Shown: positions 8,314-18,730 of the stretch, one piece after another
Numbering within the stretch: the stretch's first letter is position 1
Layout: every line of letters starts with the position of its first letter
Assembly: GCF_000964545.1 (NCBI RefSeq)
Contig: NZ_BBVD01000001.1
Location: 1-64,000, forward strand
Direction: 5' to 3'
From: Comamonas thiooxydans
GTDB lineage: Bacteria > Pseudomonadota > Gammaproteobacteria > Burkholderiales > Burkholderiaceae_C
DNA length: 64,000 bases
Made by a program: the position numbers and the translations under genes
Notes under the pieces: model-generated
Told to the model about the DNA's origin: nothing
The model's input: the letters and a program-made list of their open reading frames with translations, nothing else
Databases searched by the model: none

Positions 8314-9111
8314 ATGGCTGAATCTTCTGATCCACGCACTGCCGCTCCTCAAGTCGCGCAGCTCCAGGCTGAGCCCCACTGGCGCACGCTTGATTTCATT
8401 TCCGATCTGCACCTGCAGCCTTCGGAGCCGCAGACGGCTGAAGCCTGGCGCAGCTATATGGCGCGCAGCACGGCCGACGCCATCTTTATCCTCGGCGATC
8501 TGTTTGAAGTCTGGGTGGGTGACGATGCACTCGATGAGCTCGGCAGCTTCGAGGCCGAATGCGCTGCCGTGCTACGCGAGGCGGCGCAGCAGCGCCCGCT
8601 GTTCTTCATGGTCGGCAACCGCGACTTTCTGGCCGGTGACGAATTTCTGCGCCGAAGCGGCATGACCGGCCTTTCCGACCCCACGGTGCTGCGGTGGGCT
8701 GGCACCAGCATCCTGCTCAGCCATGGCGATGCGCTGTGCCTTGACGATGTGGATTACCAGCAATTCCGCGCTGTTTCGCGCTCCGGCGCCTGGCAACAGC
8801 AACTGCTGGCCCAGCCCCTGGCCGTGCGCCGCGCGATCGGCAGATCGGCACGCAGCGAAAGCGAGCAACGCAAGCAAAGCGGCGCACCCTACGCGGATGC
8901 CGACGCGCAGATGAGTGCCACCTGGATGCAGGCCGCGCAAGCGCCCTGGCTGATTCACGGCCACACTCATCAGCCCGCCGATCACGCACTGGGCAGGCAG
9001 CAGTGGCGCATCGTGCTCAGCGACTGGCATATCGATGCCGATACGCGTCGCGCCGAGGTGCTGCGTGTGACGCCCGAAGGCTGGCAGCGCATGCCGCCCG
9101 AGCTGGCGTGA
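8314..9111 (+). CDS. lpxH: UDP-2,3-diacylglucosamine diphosphatase
   Basis: A calcineurin-like metallophosphoesterase that hydrolyses UDP-2,3-diacylglucosamine to lipid X in lipid A synthesis, at the inner face of the cytoplasmic membrane. It has 265 residues. The metal-binding blocks appear in order: SDLHL (about 30), GDLFEVWVG (about 61-69), GNRDF (about 99), SHGDALCLDD and GHTHQPADH. The first 25 residues, before LDFISDLHL, are non-conserved, so a later start is possible, but no better ATG is present. It is co-directional with ppiA and ppiB. Confidence 0.93.
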   Translation: MAESSDPRTAAPQVAQLQAEPHWRTLDFISDLHLQPSEPQTAEAWRSYMARSTADAIFILGDLFEVWVGDDALDELGSFEAECAAVLREAAQQRPLFFMVGNRDFLAGDEFLRRSGMTGLSDPTVLRWAGTSILLSHGDALCLDDVDYQQFRAVSRSGAWQQQLLAQPLAVRRAIGRSARSESEQRKQSGAPYADADAQMSATWMQAAQAPWLIHGHTHQPADHALGRQQWRIVLSDWHIDADTRRAEVLRVTPEGWQRMPPELA

Positions 9112-9140
9112 CGCACCAACCAGTTGCCGCTATCTCATTC

Positions 9141-9227
9141 AGAGCTTATTGCGCAGGTTATTTATAGATTTCAGATTGAAAACTATCCAAGTTCTATGAA
9201 TAGAAGGCGCTAGCAGCTATCAAATTT
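9141..9227 (-). repeat. Dispersed intergenic repeat of about 85 bp, copy A
   Basis: Read on the minus strand it contains GCTGCTAGCGCC, ATTCATAGAAC, GGATAGTTTTCAATC and GCGCAATAAGCTC in the same order as elements at 44188-44276 and 54272-54353. It lies in the convergent gap between lpxH and the acyl-CoA synthetase gene. Such elements are usually non-coding; I see no ORF in it. Confidence 0.65.
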
Positions 9228-9245
9228 ACTGAACTGACAGACACG

Positions 9246-9289
9246 AAAAAGCCCGCTGCCCACAGAGTTGGAGCACCGGGCTTCTTTGT
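9246..9289 (-). terminator. Terminator of the acyl-CoA synthetase gene
   Basis: A 6-bp AGCCCG/CGGGCT stem (9250-9255 with 9277-9282) is flanked by an A run on one side and TTCTTTGTTT on the other. On the minus strand it sits 14 bp past the acyl-CoA synthetase stop. The loop is long (21 nt), so it is moderate in strength. Confidence 0.6.
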
Positions 9290-9302
9290 TTACGGCCAGA
9301 TC

Positions 9303-10949
9303 TCAAACCGAGATAGCTGAAGCCGAGCCTACTTGCTTGCGCAGCTCGAACTTCTGGATCTTGCCCGTGCTGGTCTTGGGCAGCTCGCCAAACACCACCG
9401 CGCGCGGCACCTTGTAGCCGGCCAGATGCTTTTTGCAGTGGGCAATGATGTCTTCGGCCGTAGTCTCGGCTCCGGCTTTGAGCTCGATGAAGGCGCAGGG
9501 CGTCTCGCCCCATTTGGGATCGGGCTTGGCCACCACGGCAGCAGCCAGCACGGCGGGGTGGCGGTAGAGCACATCCTCCACTTCGATGGACGAGATGTTC
9601 TCGCCTCCCGAGATGATGATGTCCTTGCTGCGATCCTTGATCTGGATATAGCCGTCGGGATGCTGCACGGCCAGGTCGCCGCTGTGGAACCAGCCGCCGC
9701 GGAAAGCTTCCTGCGTCGCCTGCGGGTTCTTGAGATAGCCCTTCATGGCGATATTGCCCTGAAACATGATCTCGCCCATGGTCTGGCCGTCGCGCGGCAC
9801 GGGCTGCATGGTTTCGGGGTCCAGCACGGCAGCAGAGCGCTGCAGGTGGTAGCGCACGCCCTGGCGCGAGTTCAGGCGGGCGCGCTCGCCGATATCGAGC
9901 GCATTCCAGCTCTCATGCTTGGCGCAGACCGTGGCTGGGCCATAGGTTTCGGTCAGGCCATAGACATGGGTGATGTCAAAGCCCATGGCCTCCATGCCCT
10001 CGATCATTGATGCAGGCGGCGCGGCCCCTGCCACCATGGCCTTGACGCCTGCGGGCACGCCCTGCTTCATGGCAGCCGGCGCATTCACCAGCAGGCTATG
10101 CACAATGGGCGCGCCGCAGTAATGGCTCACGCCATGGTTGCGAATGGCGTCAAAAATCGCCTGCGCATCCACCCGGCGCAGGCAGACATTGACCGCCGCG
10201 CGTGCGGCCACCGTCCAGGGGAAGCACCAGCCGTTGCAGTGGAACATGGGCAGCGTCCACAGATAGACGGCGTGCTTGGGCATGTCCCACTCCAGCACAT
10301 TGCTGATGGCATTGTTGTGCGCGCCGCGATGGTGGTAGACCACGCCCTTGGGGTTGCCCGTGGTTCCGCTGGTGTAGTTCAGCGCGATCGCATCCCATTC
10401 GTCGCCGGGCCATTGCCAGTCGAAACCGGCATCGCCCTGGGCCACAAAGCTCTCATAGTCGGTGGCACCGATTTGCTCGGCCGCCTCGCCGTAAACCGGG
10501 TCTTCGACCTGAATCACATAGATGGGCGCGGTGCTCTGGCGCAGCTTGAGCGCCCTAGCCATCAAGGCCACGAACTCGGGGTCCACGATCAAGGCCTTGG
10601 CCTCGCCGTGATCCAGCATGAATGCCAGGGTCTCGGCATCGAGCCGGGTATTGAGCGTGTTGAGCACGGCACCGGCCATGGGCACACCAAAGTGCGCCTC
10701 CACCATGGGTGGCGTATTGGGCAGCATTACGGCCACGGTGTCGTTCTTGCCGATGCCGATTTTCTGCAGGCTGCTGGCCAGCTGACGGCAGCGCGCATAG
10801 GTTTGCGCCCAGCTCTGGCGCAAGTCGCCGTGAACAATGGCCAGGCGCTCGGGGTAGACCTCGGCCGTGCGGGCAATAAAGCTCAGCGGCGTCAGCGCGG
10901 CATGGTTGGCGGTATTTGGGGCGAGGTTCAGATCGAAAGAACTTGTCAT
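9303..10949 (-). CDS. Fatty acyl-CoA synthetase (AMP-forming, medium/long-chain type)
   Basis: The enzyme activates a carboxylic acid to its acyl-AMP and then its CoA thioester. It has 548 residues from the ATG at 10949, which has GGAG six bases upstream; the longer ORF adds 21 residues. Adenylate-forming signatures are YTSGTTGNPKGV (about residue 195), LPMFHCNGWCFPW, the GLTETYGP block, and the C-terminal hinge/lysine region with KTSTGKIQK. The LPMFHCNGW motif places it with AlkK/DmdB-like synthetases. The acyl chain cannot be read from sequence. It is monocistronic, with an FNR-like site about 75 bp upstream. Confidence 0.88.
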   Translation of the reverse strand: MTSSFDLNLAPNTANHAALTPLSFIARTAEVYPERLAIVHGDLRQSWAQTYARCRQLASSLQKIGIGKNDTVAVMLPNTPPMVEAHFGVPMAGAVLNTLNTRLDAETLAFMLDHGEAKALIVDPEFVALMARALKLRQSTAPIYVIQVEDPVYGEAAEQIGATDYESFVAQGDAGFDWQWPGDEWDAIALNYTSGTTGNPKGVVYHHRGAHNNAISNVLEWDMPKHAVYLWTLPMFHCNGWCFPWTVAARAAVNVCLRRVDAQAIFDAIRNHGVSHYCGAPIVHSLLVNAPAAMKQGVPAGVKAMVAGAAPPASMIEGMEAMGFDITHVYGLTETYGPATVCAKHESWNALDIGERARLNSRQGVRYHLQRSAAVLDPETMQPVPRDGQTMGEIMFQGNIAMKGYLKNPQATQEAFRGGWFHSGDLAVQHPDGYIQIKDRSKDIIISGGENISSIEVEDVLYRHPAVLAAAVVAKPDPKWGETPCAFIELKAGAETTAEDIIAHCKKHLAGYKVPRAVVFGELPKTSTGKIQKFELRKQVGSASAISV

Positions 10950-11266
10950 GTTTGTCTCCTGAGCGTTTTGTACTCCAGCATCCGTCACGCCAGGCTTACA
11001 ACCGAGCGCCATGCAAGCCTGTTGTGATCGTGATCAAGCAGTTGCGCCCGAAATGGCCGCACCGCGCCAGCAAACCGGTATGTGGCATGTGACATGCGCA
11101 GATAAACCAGAGCAATGCAAAAGGTCATTCAGCGAAACAGTACTTTCAACAGCTTCTGAAAATCGATAAATTCATTTGAAATCAACCACATGGGATTCCA
11201 TTGAAAAATCCCCTCATTCCCCAGGCAGGGCCAACTCATGCAAGTCATCTATAAGACATCATTTAT
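10950..11266. other. Intergenic region upstream of the acyl-CoA synthetase
   Basis: No gene is visible here. It contains an FNR/CRP-like palindrome (11022-11037) near the acyl-CoA synthetase start, then an AT-richer stretch (about 11100-11266) with several ATTCATTTGAAAT-like words but no clear promoter pair or hairpin. Confidence 0.5.
11022..11037 (-). promoter_or_regulatory. Possible FNR/CRP-family binding site
   Basis: On the minus strand the sequence reads TTGATCACGATCACAA. This matches the FNR half-site pattern TTGAT-N4-ATCAA at 9 of 10 positions and also resembles a CRP site. It lies about 75 bp upstream of the acyl-CoA synthetase start, a plausible activator position. Pattern match only. 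Confidence 0.4.
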
Positions 11267-11295
11267 CTGACAGACCAATCACCAGGACTTCGAAT
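11267..11295 (+). promoter_or_regulatory. Candidate sigma-70 promoter for the sRNA upstream of dnaG
   Basis: CTGACA (11267-11272) is 17 bp from TCGAAT (11290-11295), matching the -35 and -10 consensus at 5/6 and 4/6. Transcription would begin near 11302. A second possible -10, TAGAAT, is at 11302-11307 without a good -35. Confidence 0.4.
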
Positions 11296-11301
11296 CGCTT
11301 T

Positions 11302-11490
11302 TAGAATGCGCACATGTTTTGAGTACATGACTGCCTGCACTGGCAGTGCAAGACCGGCATCTCTGCCCGCACGGAGCCGGTCGCAAGCCTCAAGACTGAG
11401 TGGCGGAGGAGACGTTTTAGAGGAGAGCCTGGCAATGACCCAGGCATCAGGAGACCTGAGCCTGCACCCATGGGTGCAGGCTTTTTTTTT
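11302..11490 (+). ncRNA. Candidate structured small RNA with multiple GGA motifs
   Basis: The segment has no credible ORF of its own but a chain of hairpins: CATGT/ACATG near 11313-11329, TGCAC/GTGCA (about 11336-11350), a perfect 7-bp GACCGGC/GCCGGTC stem (about 11352-11383), CCTGG/CCAGG (11428-11444), TCAGG-AGA-CCTGA (11447-11459), and finally a terminator with nine T residues (11460-11490). Between the stems lies a purine-rich stretch with repeated GGAGGAGA-type words. The RNA would end 60 bp before the dnaG start, so it is probably a separate transcript and not a leader. Repeated GGA motifs recall CsrA/RsmA-titrating sRNAs, but I do not recognise the family and the 5' end is a guess. Confidence 0.5.
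11460..11490 (+). terminator. Strong intrinsic terminator between the sRNA candidate and dnaG
   Basis: A 20-nt perfect palindrome (11461-11480), extended by a G-C pair to 11460-11481, is followed directly by nine T residues. No protein gene precedes it on the plus strand, which is why a non-coding transcript is inferred. Confidence 0.9.
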
Positions 11491-11550
11491 GCCCGCCTGC
11501 TCCATTCCTGCCGCGCCCTCGGCCATTGCCGAAAAAGGCAGAATACGCGG

Positions 11551-13545
11551 GTGGCCATTCCCCAATCATTTATCCAAGAGTTGCTATCCCGCGTCGACGT
11601 CGTCGACATCGTGGGCCGCTATGTACAGCTCAAAAAGGGCGGCGCCAACTTCATGGGCTTATGCCCGTTCCATAGCGAGAAGTCGCCCTCTTTCACCGTC
11701 AGCCCCAGCAAGCAGTTCTTTCACTGCTTTGGCTGCGGCAAGAATGGCAATGCCATCGGCTTTCTGATGGAGCATGCCGGCATGGGCTTTGTCGAAGCCG
11801 TGCAGGAGCTTGCCAACCAATGCGGTCTGCAAGTGCCGCAGGACGACATCAGTCCCGCCGAGCGCCAGCGCCAGGCTCAGCAAAAGCAAAAGGCGGAAAC
11901 ACTGAGTGATCTGCTGGAAAAAGCCGGCGAGTCCTATCGCAAGCAGCTCAAGGCAGCTCCGAAAGCCATCGAGTATCTGAAAAAGCGCGGCGTCTCCGGC
12001 GAAGTTTCCAAGCGCTTTGGCCTGGGCTATGCCCCTGCAGGCTGGCATGGTCTGGCCAGCGTATTTGCCGAGTACGACAACCCGCAGCTCGAAGAATGCG
12101 GGCTGGTCATCGTCGGCGAGGACGACAGCCGCCGCTACGACCGCTTTCGCGACCGGCTCATGTTCCCGATTCGCAATGTCAAAGGCGAGTGCATAGGCTT
12201 TGGCGGGCGAGTGTTCGGCGATGAAAAGCCCAAGTACCTGAACTCGCCCGAAACCCCGGTCTTCCACAAGGGCCGCGAACTCTACGGCCTTTACGAGGCC
12301 CGCCAGGCCCTGCGCGACATGGGCTACGCCCTGGTCACCGAAGGCTATATGGACGTGGTGGCGCTGGCCCAGCTCGGCTTTGCCAATGCCGTGGCCACGC
12401 TTGGAACGGCCTGCACGCCCGAGCATGTGCAAAAGCTGTTTCGATTCACCGATGCCGTGGTCTTCAGCTTCGACGGCGACGGCGCGGGCCGGCGCGCCGC
12501 GCGCAAGGCTCTGGATGCAGCCCTGCCGCTGGCAACCGACACGCGCTCCATCAAATTCCTGTTCCTGCCTTCGGAGCACGACCCCGACAGCTTCATCCGC
12601 GAATTCGGCCCCGAGGCCTTCTCGCGCTATGTAGGCGATGCAACGCCACTGAGCCGCTTTCTCATCGAATCGGCCAGCGAAGGCTGCGATCTGGGACAGA
12701 CAGAAGGCCGTGCCCACATGGCCAGCAACGCCCGGCCGCTGTGGTCGCTGCTGCCCGACGGCGCGCTCAAGCGCCAGTTGCTCTCCGAAATCGCAGCCCT
12801 GGCCCAGCTGGACTCGCGCGACCTCTCCGATATCTGGGCGCAGGAGGCGGCACGCACCGCCCCCATTGCCCGCCGCGCGCCTGCGCCCCCCGGCCCTCAG
12901 GCACCGGAATGGGATGCTCCTGCGGGCAACTGGGAAAGCGCTCCCGACTGGACTGACGCAGGTGCACCCAGCCCCTCCTACCCAAGCCAGAGCGGAGGCA
13001 GCGATGGTGGCAACTGGTCGGGCCGCAAGGAATTCGGCCGCCAGCGCAAGCCCTGGGGCAAGAAGGGCGAGGACTGGAACCCGCCACAACTGGGCCCGCG
13101 CCCCACGCCGGTCAGCCGCGAAGACCAGGCCGCACGCCTGCTGATGTGTCACATGGAGTTCATGGAAGAGATGACCCATGAGGATTTCGATGCCCTGGCT
13201 CGCTGCAACCAAAGCCATGCCCCCTTGTTCCGTTGGCTGGAGGCCCAGTTCACCGAATCCGGGCCGCGCTCCTGGGCAGTGCTGCGCGAGCAATTGCAAG
13301 GCTCACCCTGCGAGCCGCTGGCCCACAAGCTGATGAGCGGCGCCCATGCCAACCCTGAAGGCGAAGTGGACGAGTTGCGCAAGGAGTTACGCGGCACGCT
13401 CAATCTGATCCTGGTGGATCACCTCAAGCGCGAAGAAGCCAAGGCTCTCAAGGAAATTGCTACAGACCCCACAGCCGCAAGACGTTACATTGAGTTTCAA
13501 CAGCGGCGAAAAAATTTATCTGTAATTATTAGCTCCACCTCTTGA
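11551..13545 (+). CDS. dnaG: DNA primase
   Basis: DnaG makes RNA primers at the replication fork together with DnaB. I choose the GTG at 11551, giving M/VAIPQSFIQELL, the conserved N-terminus, and 664 residues. The longer ORF from 11470 runs through the upstream terminator. The CHC2 zinc finger has C38, H41, C59 and C62. The Toprim core (about 260-345) has VTEGYMDV and FSFDGDGAGRRAA. Residues about 440-525 form a Pro/Gly/Ser/Trp-rich linker, longer than in E. coli, before the C-terminal helicase-binding domain. rpoD follows, the classic macromolecular-synthesis pairing, but rpsU is not directly upstream. Confidence 0.95.
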   Translation: MAIPQSFIQELLSRVDVVDIVGRYVQLKKGGANFMGLCPFHSEKSPSFTVSPSKQFFHCFGCGKNGNAIGFLMEHAGMGFVEAVQELANQCGLQVPQDDISPAERQRQAQQKQKAETLSDLLEKAGESYRKQLKAAPKAIEYLKKRGVSGEVSKRFGLGYAPAGWHGLASVFAEYDNPQLEECGLVIVGEDDSRRYDRFRDRLMFPIRNVKGECIGFGGRVFGDEKPKYLNSPETPVFHKGRELYGLYEARQALRDMGYALVTEGYMDVVALAQLGFANAVATLGTACTPEHVQKLFRFTDAVVFSFDGDGAGRRAARKALDAALPLATDTRSIKFLFLPSEHDPDSFIREFGPEAFSRYVGDATPLSRFLIESASEGCDLGQTEGRAHMASNARPLWSLLPDGALKRQLLSEIAALAQLDSRDLSDIWAQEAARTAPIARRAPAPPGPQAPEWDAPAGNWESAPDWTDAGAPSPSYPSQSGGSDGGNWSGRKEFGRQRKPWGKKGEDWNPPQLGPRPTPVSREDQAARLLMCHMEFMEEMTHEDFDALARCNQSHAPLFRWLEAQFTESGPRSWAVLREQLQGSPCEPLAHKLMSGAHANPEGEVDELRKELRGTLNLILVDHLKREEAKALKEIATDPTAARRYIEFQQRRKNLSVIISSTS

Positions 13546-13566
13546 CATCTTTAAAAAAGGTATAAT
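13542..13566 (+). promoter_or_regulatory. Possible rpoD promoter overlapping the dnaG stop
   Basis: A perfect TTGACA (13542-13547) overlaps the dnaG stop codon, and a perfect TATAAT is at 13561-13566. The spacer is only 13 bp, shorter than the usual 17, so the two hexamers may not work together. The -10 may be used with an activator or a weaker -35. Confidence 0.45.
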
Positions 13567-13820
13567 TTAGTGGATATAGGCAAGAGCGACAGCAACACCT
13601 CCGACCCGGGCACCGTGAAGAAATCACGTGATGGCAGCAACTGCATGGCCCATTTCTCGCAAGGATTGCATACCAAATGATCGCCCCAACATCTTGCCAT
13701 GGAGTCTTTGTGCTCCACCGGACAGGCTAGACCTGTTCTTGCGCCAGCTTTCATGGCGTTTGTTTGCATTTTCCGTTTTCCTTTGTGTGTTTGTGTGTGT
13801 TCGTACCGTGAGAGGTGTTC

Positions 13821-16268
<2,448 letters not shown>

Positions 16269-16279
16269 AGTCAGTCCGA

Positions 16280-16341
16280 GGAACCGGCGCGCCGGTTCCC
16301 TGCTACTCAAAGCCCCGACCTGCCCCAGGTCGGGGCTTTTT
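16280..16341 (+). terminator. rpoD terminator with preceding palindrome
   Basis: A 20-nt perfect palindrome (16280-16299) lies 12 bp past the rpoD stop. It is followed by an 11-bp GC-rich stem (16311-16321 with 16327-16337) and five T residues. The second hairpin is a textbook intrinsic terminator. Confidence 0.9.
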
Positions 16342-16415
16342 CGCATGCAGCCCAGGTCAGCAAGCCTTCGCTTGCGGCCAAACCCACCAAAAGACACATA
16401 ACAACGGAGACAGAC

Positions 16416-17408
16416 ATGAATACCCCCCACGCGAACAATGCCCTGACACGTCGCCACTGGCTAAGCTATTCCGCTGCCTTGCTGTCTACACCTTTTGCTG
16501 CCATCGCCAATCCGCCTCAGCGCCTTGGCACGCAGCTGCGTATCGTGATCCCCGCCAACCCCGGCGGCGGCTGGGACCAGACCGGCCGCGCCCTGGGCAC
16601 CGCGCTGACCAGCAGCGGCACGGTGGACAAGGTCGTTTATGAAAACATCGGCGGCAAGGGCGGCACCATAGGCTTGGCCGAGTACACCAAACGCTATGGC
16701 AGCGACCCCAACTGCCTGCTGATCGGCGGCATGGTCATGGTCGGCGCCCTGGCGCTGAACAAGAATTCGGCCGCGCTGCAGCAGGTACAGCCCCTTGCGC
16801 GCCTGACCAGCGACTATCTGGTAGTGGCCGTGCCCACCGACTCGCCGCTTGCCAACCCCAAGGCACTGGCCAAGGCCATGCGCGAGAACCTGCCGGCACT
16901 GACCATTGCCGGAGGCTCTGCAGGCGGTGTGGACCATATGTACGCAGGCATGCTGGCCCGCCTGGCCAAGGCCAATGCGGAGCAACTGCAATACAAACCC
17001 TTTGCCGGCGGTAACGATGTGCTCCAGGCCCTGCTGCAAAAGCAGGTGCAGGTGGGAATCTCTGGTTACAGCGAGTTCAGAGAAGCCTTGCAGGCGGGCA
17101 AACTGCGCGCCCTCGGTGTTTCGTCACGCCGTGCCATGTTCGGCATTGCCTCCATGCGCGACCAGGGTCTGGATGCTGAAATGTCCAACTGGCGTGCCGT
17201 CTTTACAGGCAAGAATCTGCCGGCAGAACGCGCCCAGCAACTGCTGGCCGCTATCGACCATGCAAGCAACCAGGACAGCTGGAAGCAAGCCCTGGTCAGC
17301 AATAATTGGAACTCTTCCTGGCAAACCGGCAAGGCACTGCATGAATTTCTGGAGGTCGAAACCTCCACTGCCCAGCTGATGACCTATCTGCTCAAGCTCA
17401 AGAGCTGA
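16416..17408 (+). CDS. Tripartite tricarboxylate transporter substrate-binding protein (Bug family)
   Basis: A periplasmic solute receptor of the TctC/Bug type, 330 residues, with a clear RBS (GGAG six bases before ATG). The signal peptide contains a twin-arginine-like TRRHWL followed by a hydrophobic stretch ending near AAIAN, so Tat export is possible. The mature part has IVIPANPGGGWDQTGR and ENIGGKGG, both typical Bug ligand-loop blocks. The organic-acid ligand cannot be read. No TctA/TctB membrane partners are adjacent, so this is an orphan receptor, common in Comamonadaceae. A ketopantoate-reductase-like gene follows 21 bp downstream. Confidence 0.9.
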   Translation: MNTPHANNALTRRHWLSYSAALLSTPFAAIANPPQRLGTQLRIVIPANPGGGWDQTGRALGTALTSSGTVDKVVYENIGGKGGTIGLAEYTKRYGSDPNCLLIGGMVMVGALALNKNSAALQQVQPLARLTSDYLVVAVPTDSPLANPKALAKAMRENLPALTIAGGSAGGVDHMYAGMLARLAKANAEQLQYKPFAGGNDVLQALLQKQVQVGISGYSEFREALQAGKLRALGVSSRRAMFGIASMRDQGLDAEMSNWRAVFTGKNLPAERAQQLLAAIDHASNQDSWKQALVSNNWNSSWQTGKALHEFLEVETSTAQLMTYLLKLKS

Positions 17409-17429
17409 GCCTCTTTGCGAGATAGCCGC

Positions 17430-18374
17430 ATGAACATGGTCAACCACACCGCCGCCTCCCCTCGTCTGTCCATTGCCGTCATGGGTGCGGGCTCGGTGGG
17501 CTGCTACTTTGGTGCTCTGCTGGCACGCGCCGGCCACCCGGTCACGCTGATCGGTAGAGCATCGCATATGCAGGCCATCAGCCAGCACGGGCTGCGACTG
17601 CAGACGGCGACAGAAGATCTGAACATCCCCATCACCACCAGCACCGAAGCCAGTGCCGTGGCAGGCGCCGATGTGGTGCTGTTCTGCGTGAAATCCACCG
17701 ACACCGAAGCAGCGGCTACACAGATCAAACCCCACCTGGCAGCGCACACCCAGGTACTGAGCTTGCAAAACGGTGTGGACAACGACCGGCGCCTGCGCCT
17801 GGTACTGGGTCAGCAGCCGGTGGCTGCTGCCGTGGTTTATGTCGCCACCGCCATGGCCAGCCCAGGCCATGTGCGTCACTTCGGCCTGGGCGAGCTGCTC
17901 ATCGCGCCCTGTCCGCAGGGTGACGAGATTGCACTCCAGTTCAGCGCAGCAAACATCCCCACCCAGACCTCGGACGGCGTGCTGACCGCACTCTGGCAAA
18001 AACTCATCATCAACTGCGTGTACAACGCACTCTCCGCCCTCACCCAGCAGCCCTATGGCTGGCTGATCGCGCAGCAGGGCGTACCCGCCGTCATGCAGGA
18101 TATTGCCGCCGAATGCAAGGCCGTAGCTCTGGCCGACGGCGTGCTGCTGCCGGCCTCCGTGGACGAGGCTGTAGCAGCCATAGCGCGCACCATGCCCCGG
18201 CAGCTCTCTTCCACGGCCCAGGATCTGGCGCGGGGCAAGACCACGGAAATCGACCATCTCAACGGCTATGTGGTGCGACGCGGTCAGGCCCTGAGCATTG
18301 CCACGCCGATCAACCGTCTGCTGCAGGTGCTGGTGCAACTCAAGCAAATGCCGGCACACAAGCAGGAACTATGA
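17430..18374 (+). CDS. 2-dehydropantoate 2-reductase family protein
   Basis: An NADPH-dependent ketopantoate reductase-type enzyme; PanE makes pantoate for vitamin B5 and CoA. It has 314 residues from the ATG at 17430. The Rossmann motif GAGSVGCYFGALLARAG is near the N-terminus (about residues 18-34), and the C-terminal ApbA domain has WQKLIINCVYNALSAL, where the conserved Lys and Asn lie. Several paralogues of this family exist in related genomes and some act on other 2-oxo acids, so I withhold the symbol panE. It is tightly downstream of the Bug receptor, which may hint at a shared organic-acid substrate. Confidence 0.85.
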   Translation: MNMVNHTAASPRLSIAVMGAGSVGCYFGALLARAGHPVTLIGRASHMQAISQHGLRLQTATEDLNIPITTSTEASAVAGADVVLFCVKSTDTEAAATQIKPHLAAHTQVLSLQNGVDNDRRLRLVLGQQPVAAAVVYVATAMASPGHVRHFGLGELLIAPCPQGDEIALQFSAANIPTQTSDGVLTALWQKLIINCVYNALSALTQQPYGWLIAQQGVPAVMQDIAAECKAVALADGVLLPASVDEAVAAIARTMPRQLSSTAQDLARGKTTEIDHLNGYVVRRGQALSIATPINRLLQVLVQLKQMPAHKQEL

Positions 18375-18390
18375 TTTCCATAGCTGCTTG

Positions 18391-18425
18391 CTCTGACAAA
18401 TCAATGGTCAGAGTCAATTTTTACA
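18391..18425 (+). terminator. Hairpin downstream of the reductase gene
   Basis: A 7-bp CTCTGAC/GTCAGAG stem (18391-18397 with 18407-18413) is followed by TCAATTTTTA. It is a probable weak intrinsic terminator. Confidence 0.6.
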
Positions 18426-18630
18426 CCCGGAAACACCTAAGCCAGTACTAACACTTCCGGCATGGCTCGCCACCCTGTCCCCAGGGCTGCTTCAGCCCTG
18501 CCCCTATTGCTACAAACCCTGAAGCAAGCGAGTCTTCTCCCTGATTCGTGGCTGACCCGCAACACTTGCGCGCTGTTTGTGGCCTTTATCACTTCAAGGC
18601 GTTGCAGTCGAAGATTTGAAGCTACTAAAC

Positions 18631-18668
18631 TTGTAGCAAAATAAATTAACCGCTATAGTCCATTGGAC
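18631..18668 (+). promoter_or_regulatory. hxlR promoter with overlapping palindromic operator
   Basis: TTGTAG (18631-18636) and TATAGT (18654-18659) are separated by exactly 17 bp, a good sigma-70 match. The 11-bp perfect palindrome GTCCA-T-TGGAC (18658-18668) overlaps the end of the -10 and the start-site region 63 bp before hxlR, a natural place for autoregulation by the HxlR-family product. Confidence 0.55.
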
Positions 18669-18730
18669 ATGGCACTGAAAGCGCCTAGTGCGCCCAGCTC
18701 GACAACATCATTGCGCAAGGAGAAGCGTCC

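Larger units (their letters stand above)
18375..18730. other. Intergenic region between the reductase and hxlR
   Basis: The region holds a terminator-like hairpin after the reductase gene (18391-18413, inside a short repeat-like block starting ATAGCTGCTTGC), a small GGGCT/AGCCC hairpin near 18487-18501, and the hxlR promoter and operator candidates at 18631-18668. I see no coding sequence. Confidence 0.6.

Noticed and set aside
11302..11490. Riboswitch (glycine, cobalamin, TPP, fluoride) or 6S RNA upstream of dnaG
   Set aside because: I could not find the conserved core words of any of these families, the terminator precedes dnaG by 60 bp, and 5' and 3' ends do not pair as in 6S RNA. Left as an unassigned sRNA.
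11306..11767. 153-codon frame from the sRNA region into dnaG
   Set aside because: It crosses a strong terminator and overlaps dnaG in another frame, and the peptide is Ser/Ala-rich noise. The region is better explained as RNA.
11659..13299. 546-codon open frame on the minus strand over dnaG
   Set aside because: It runs antisense to the zinc-finger and Toprim domains of the primase and shows no own motif.
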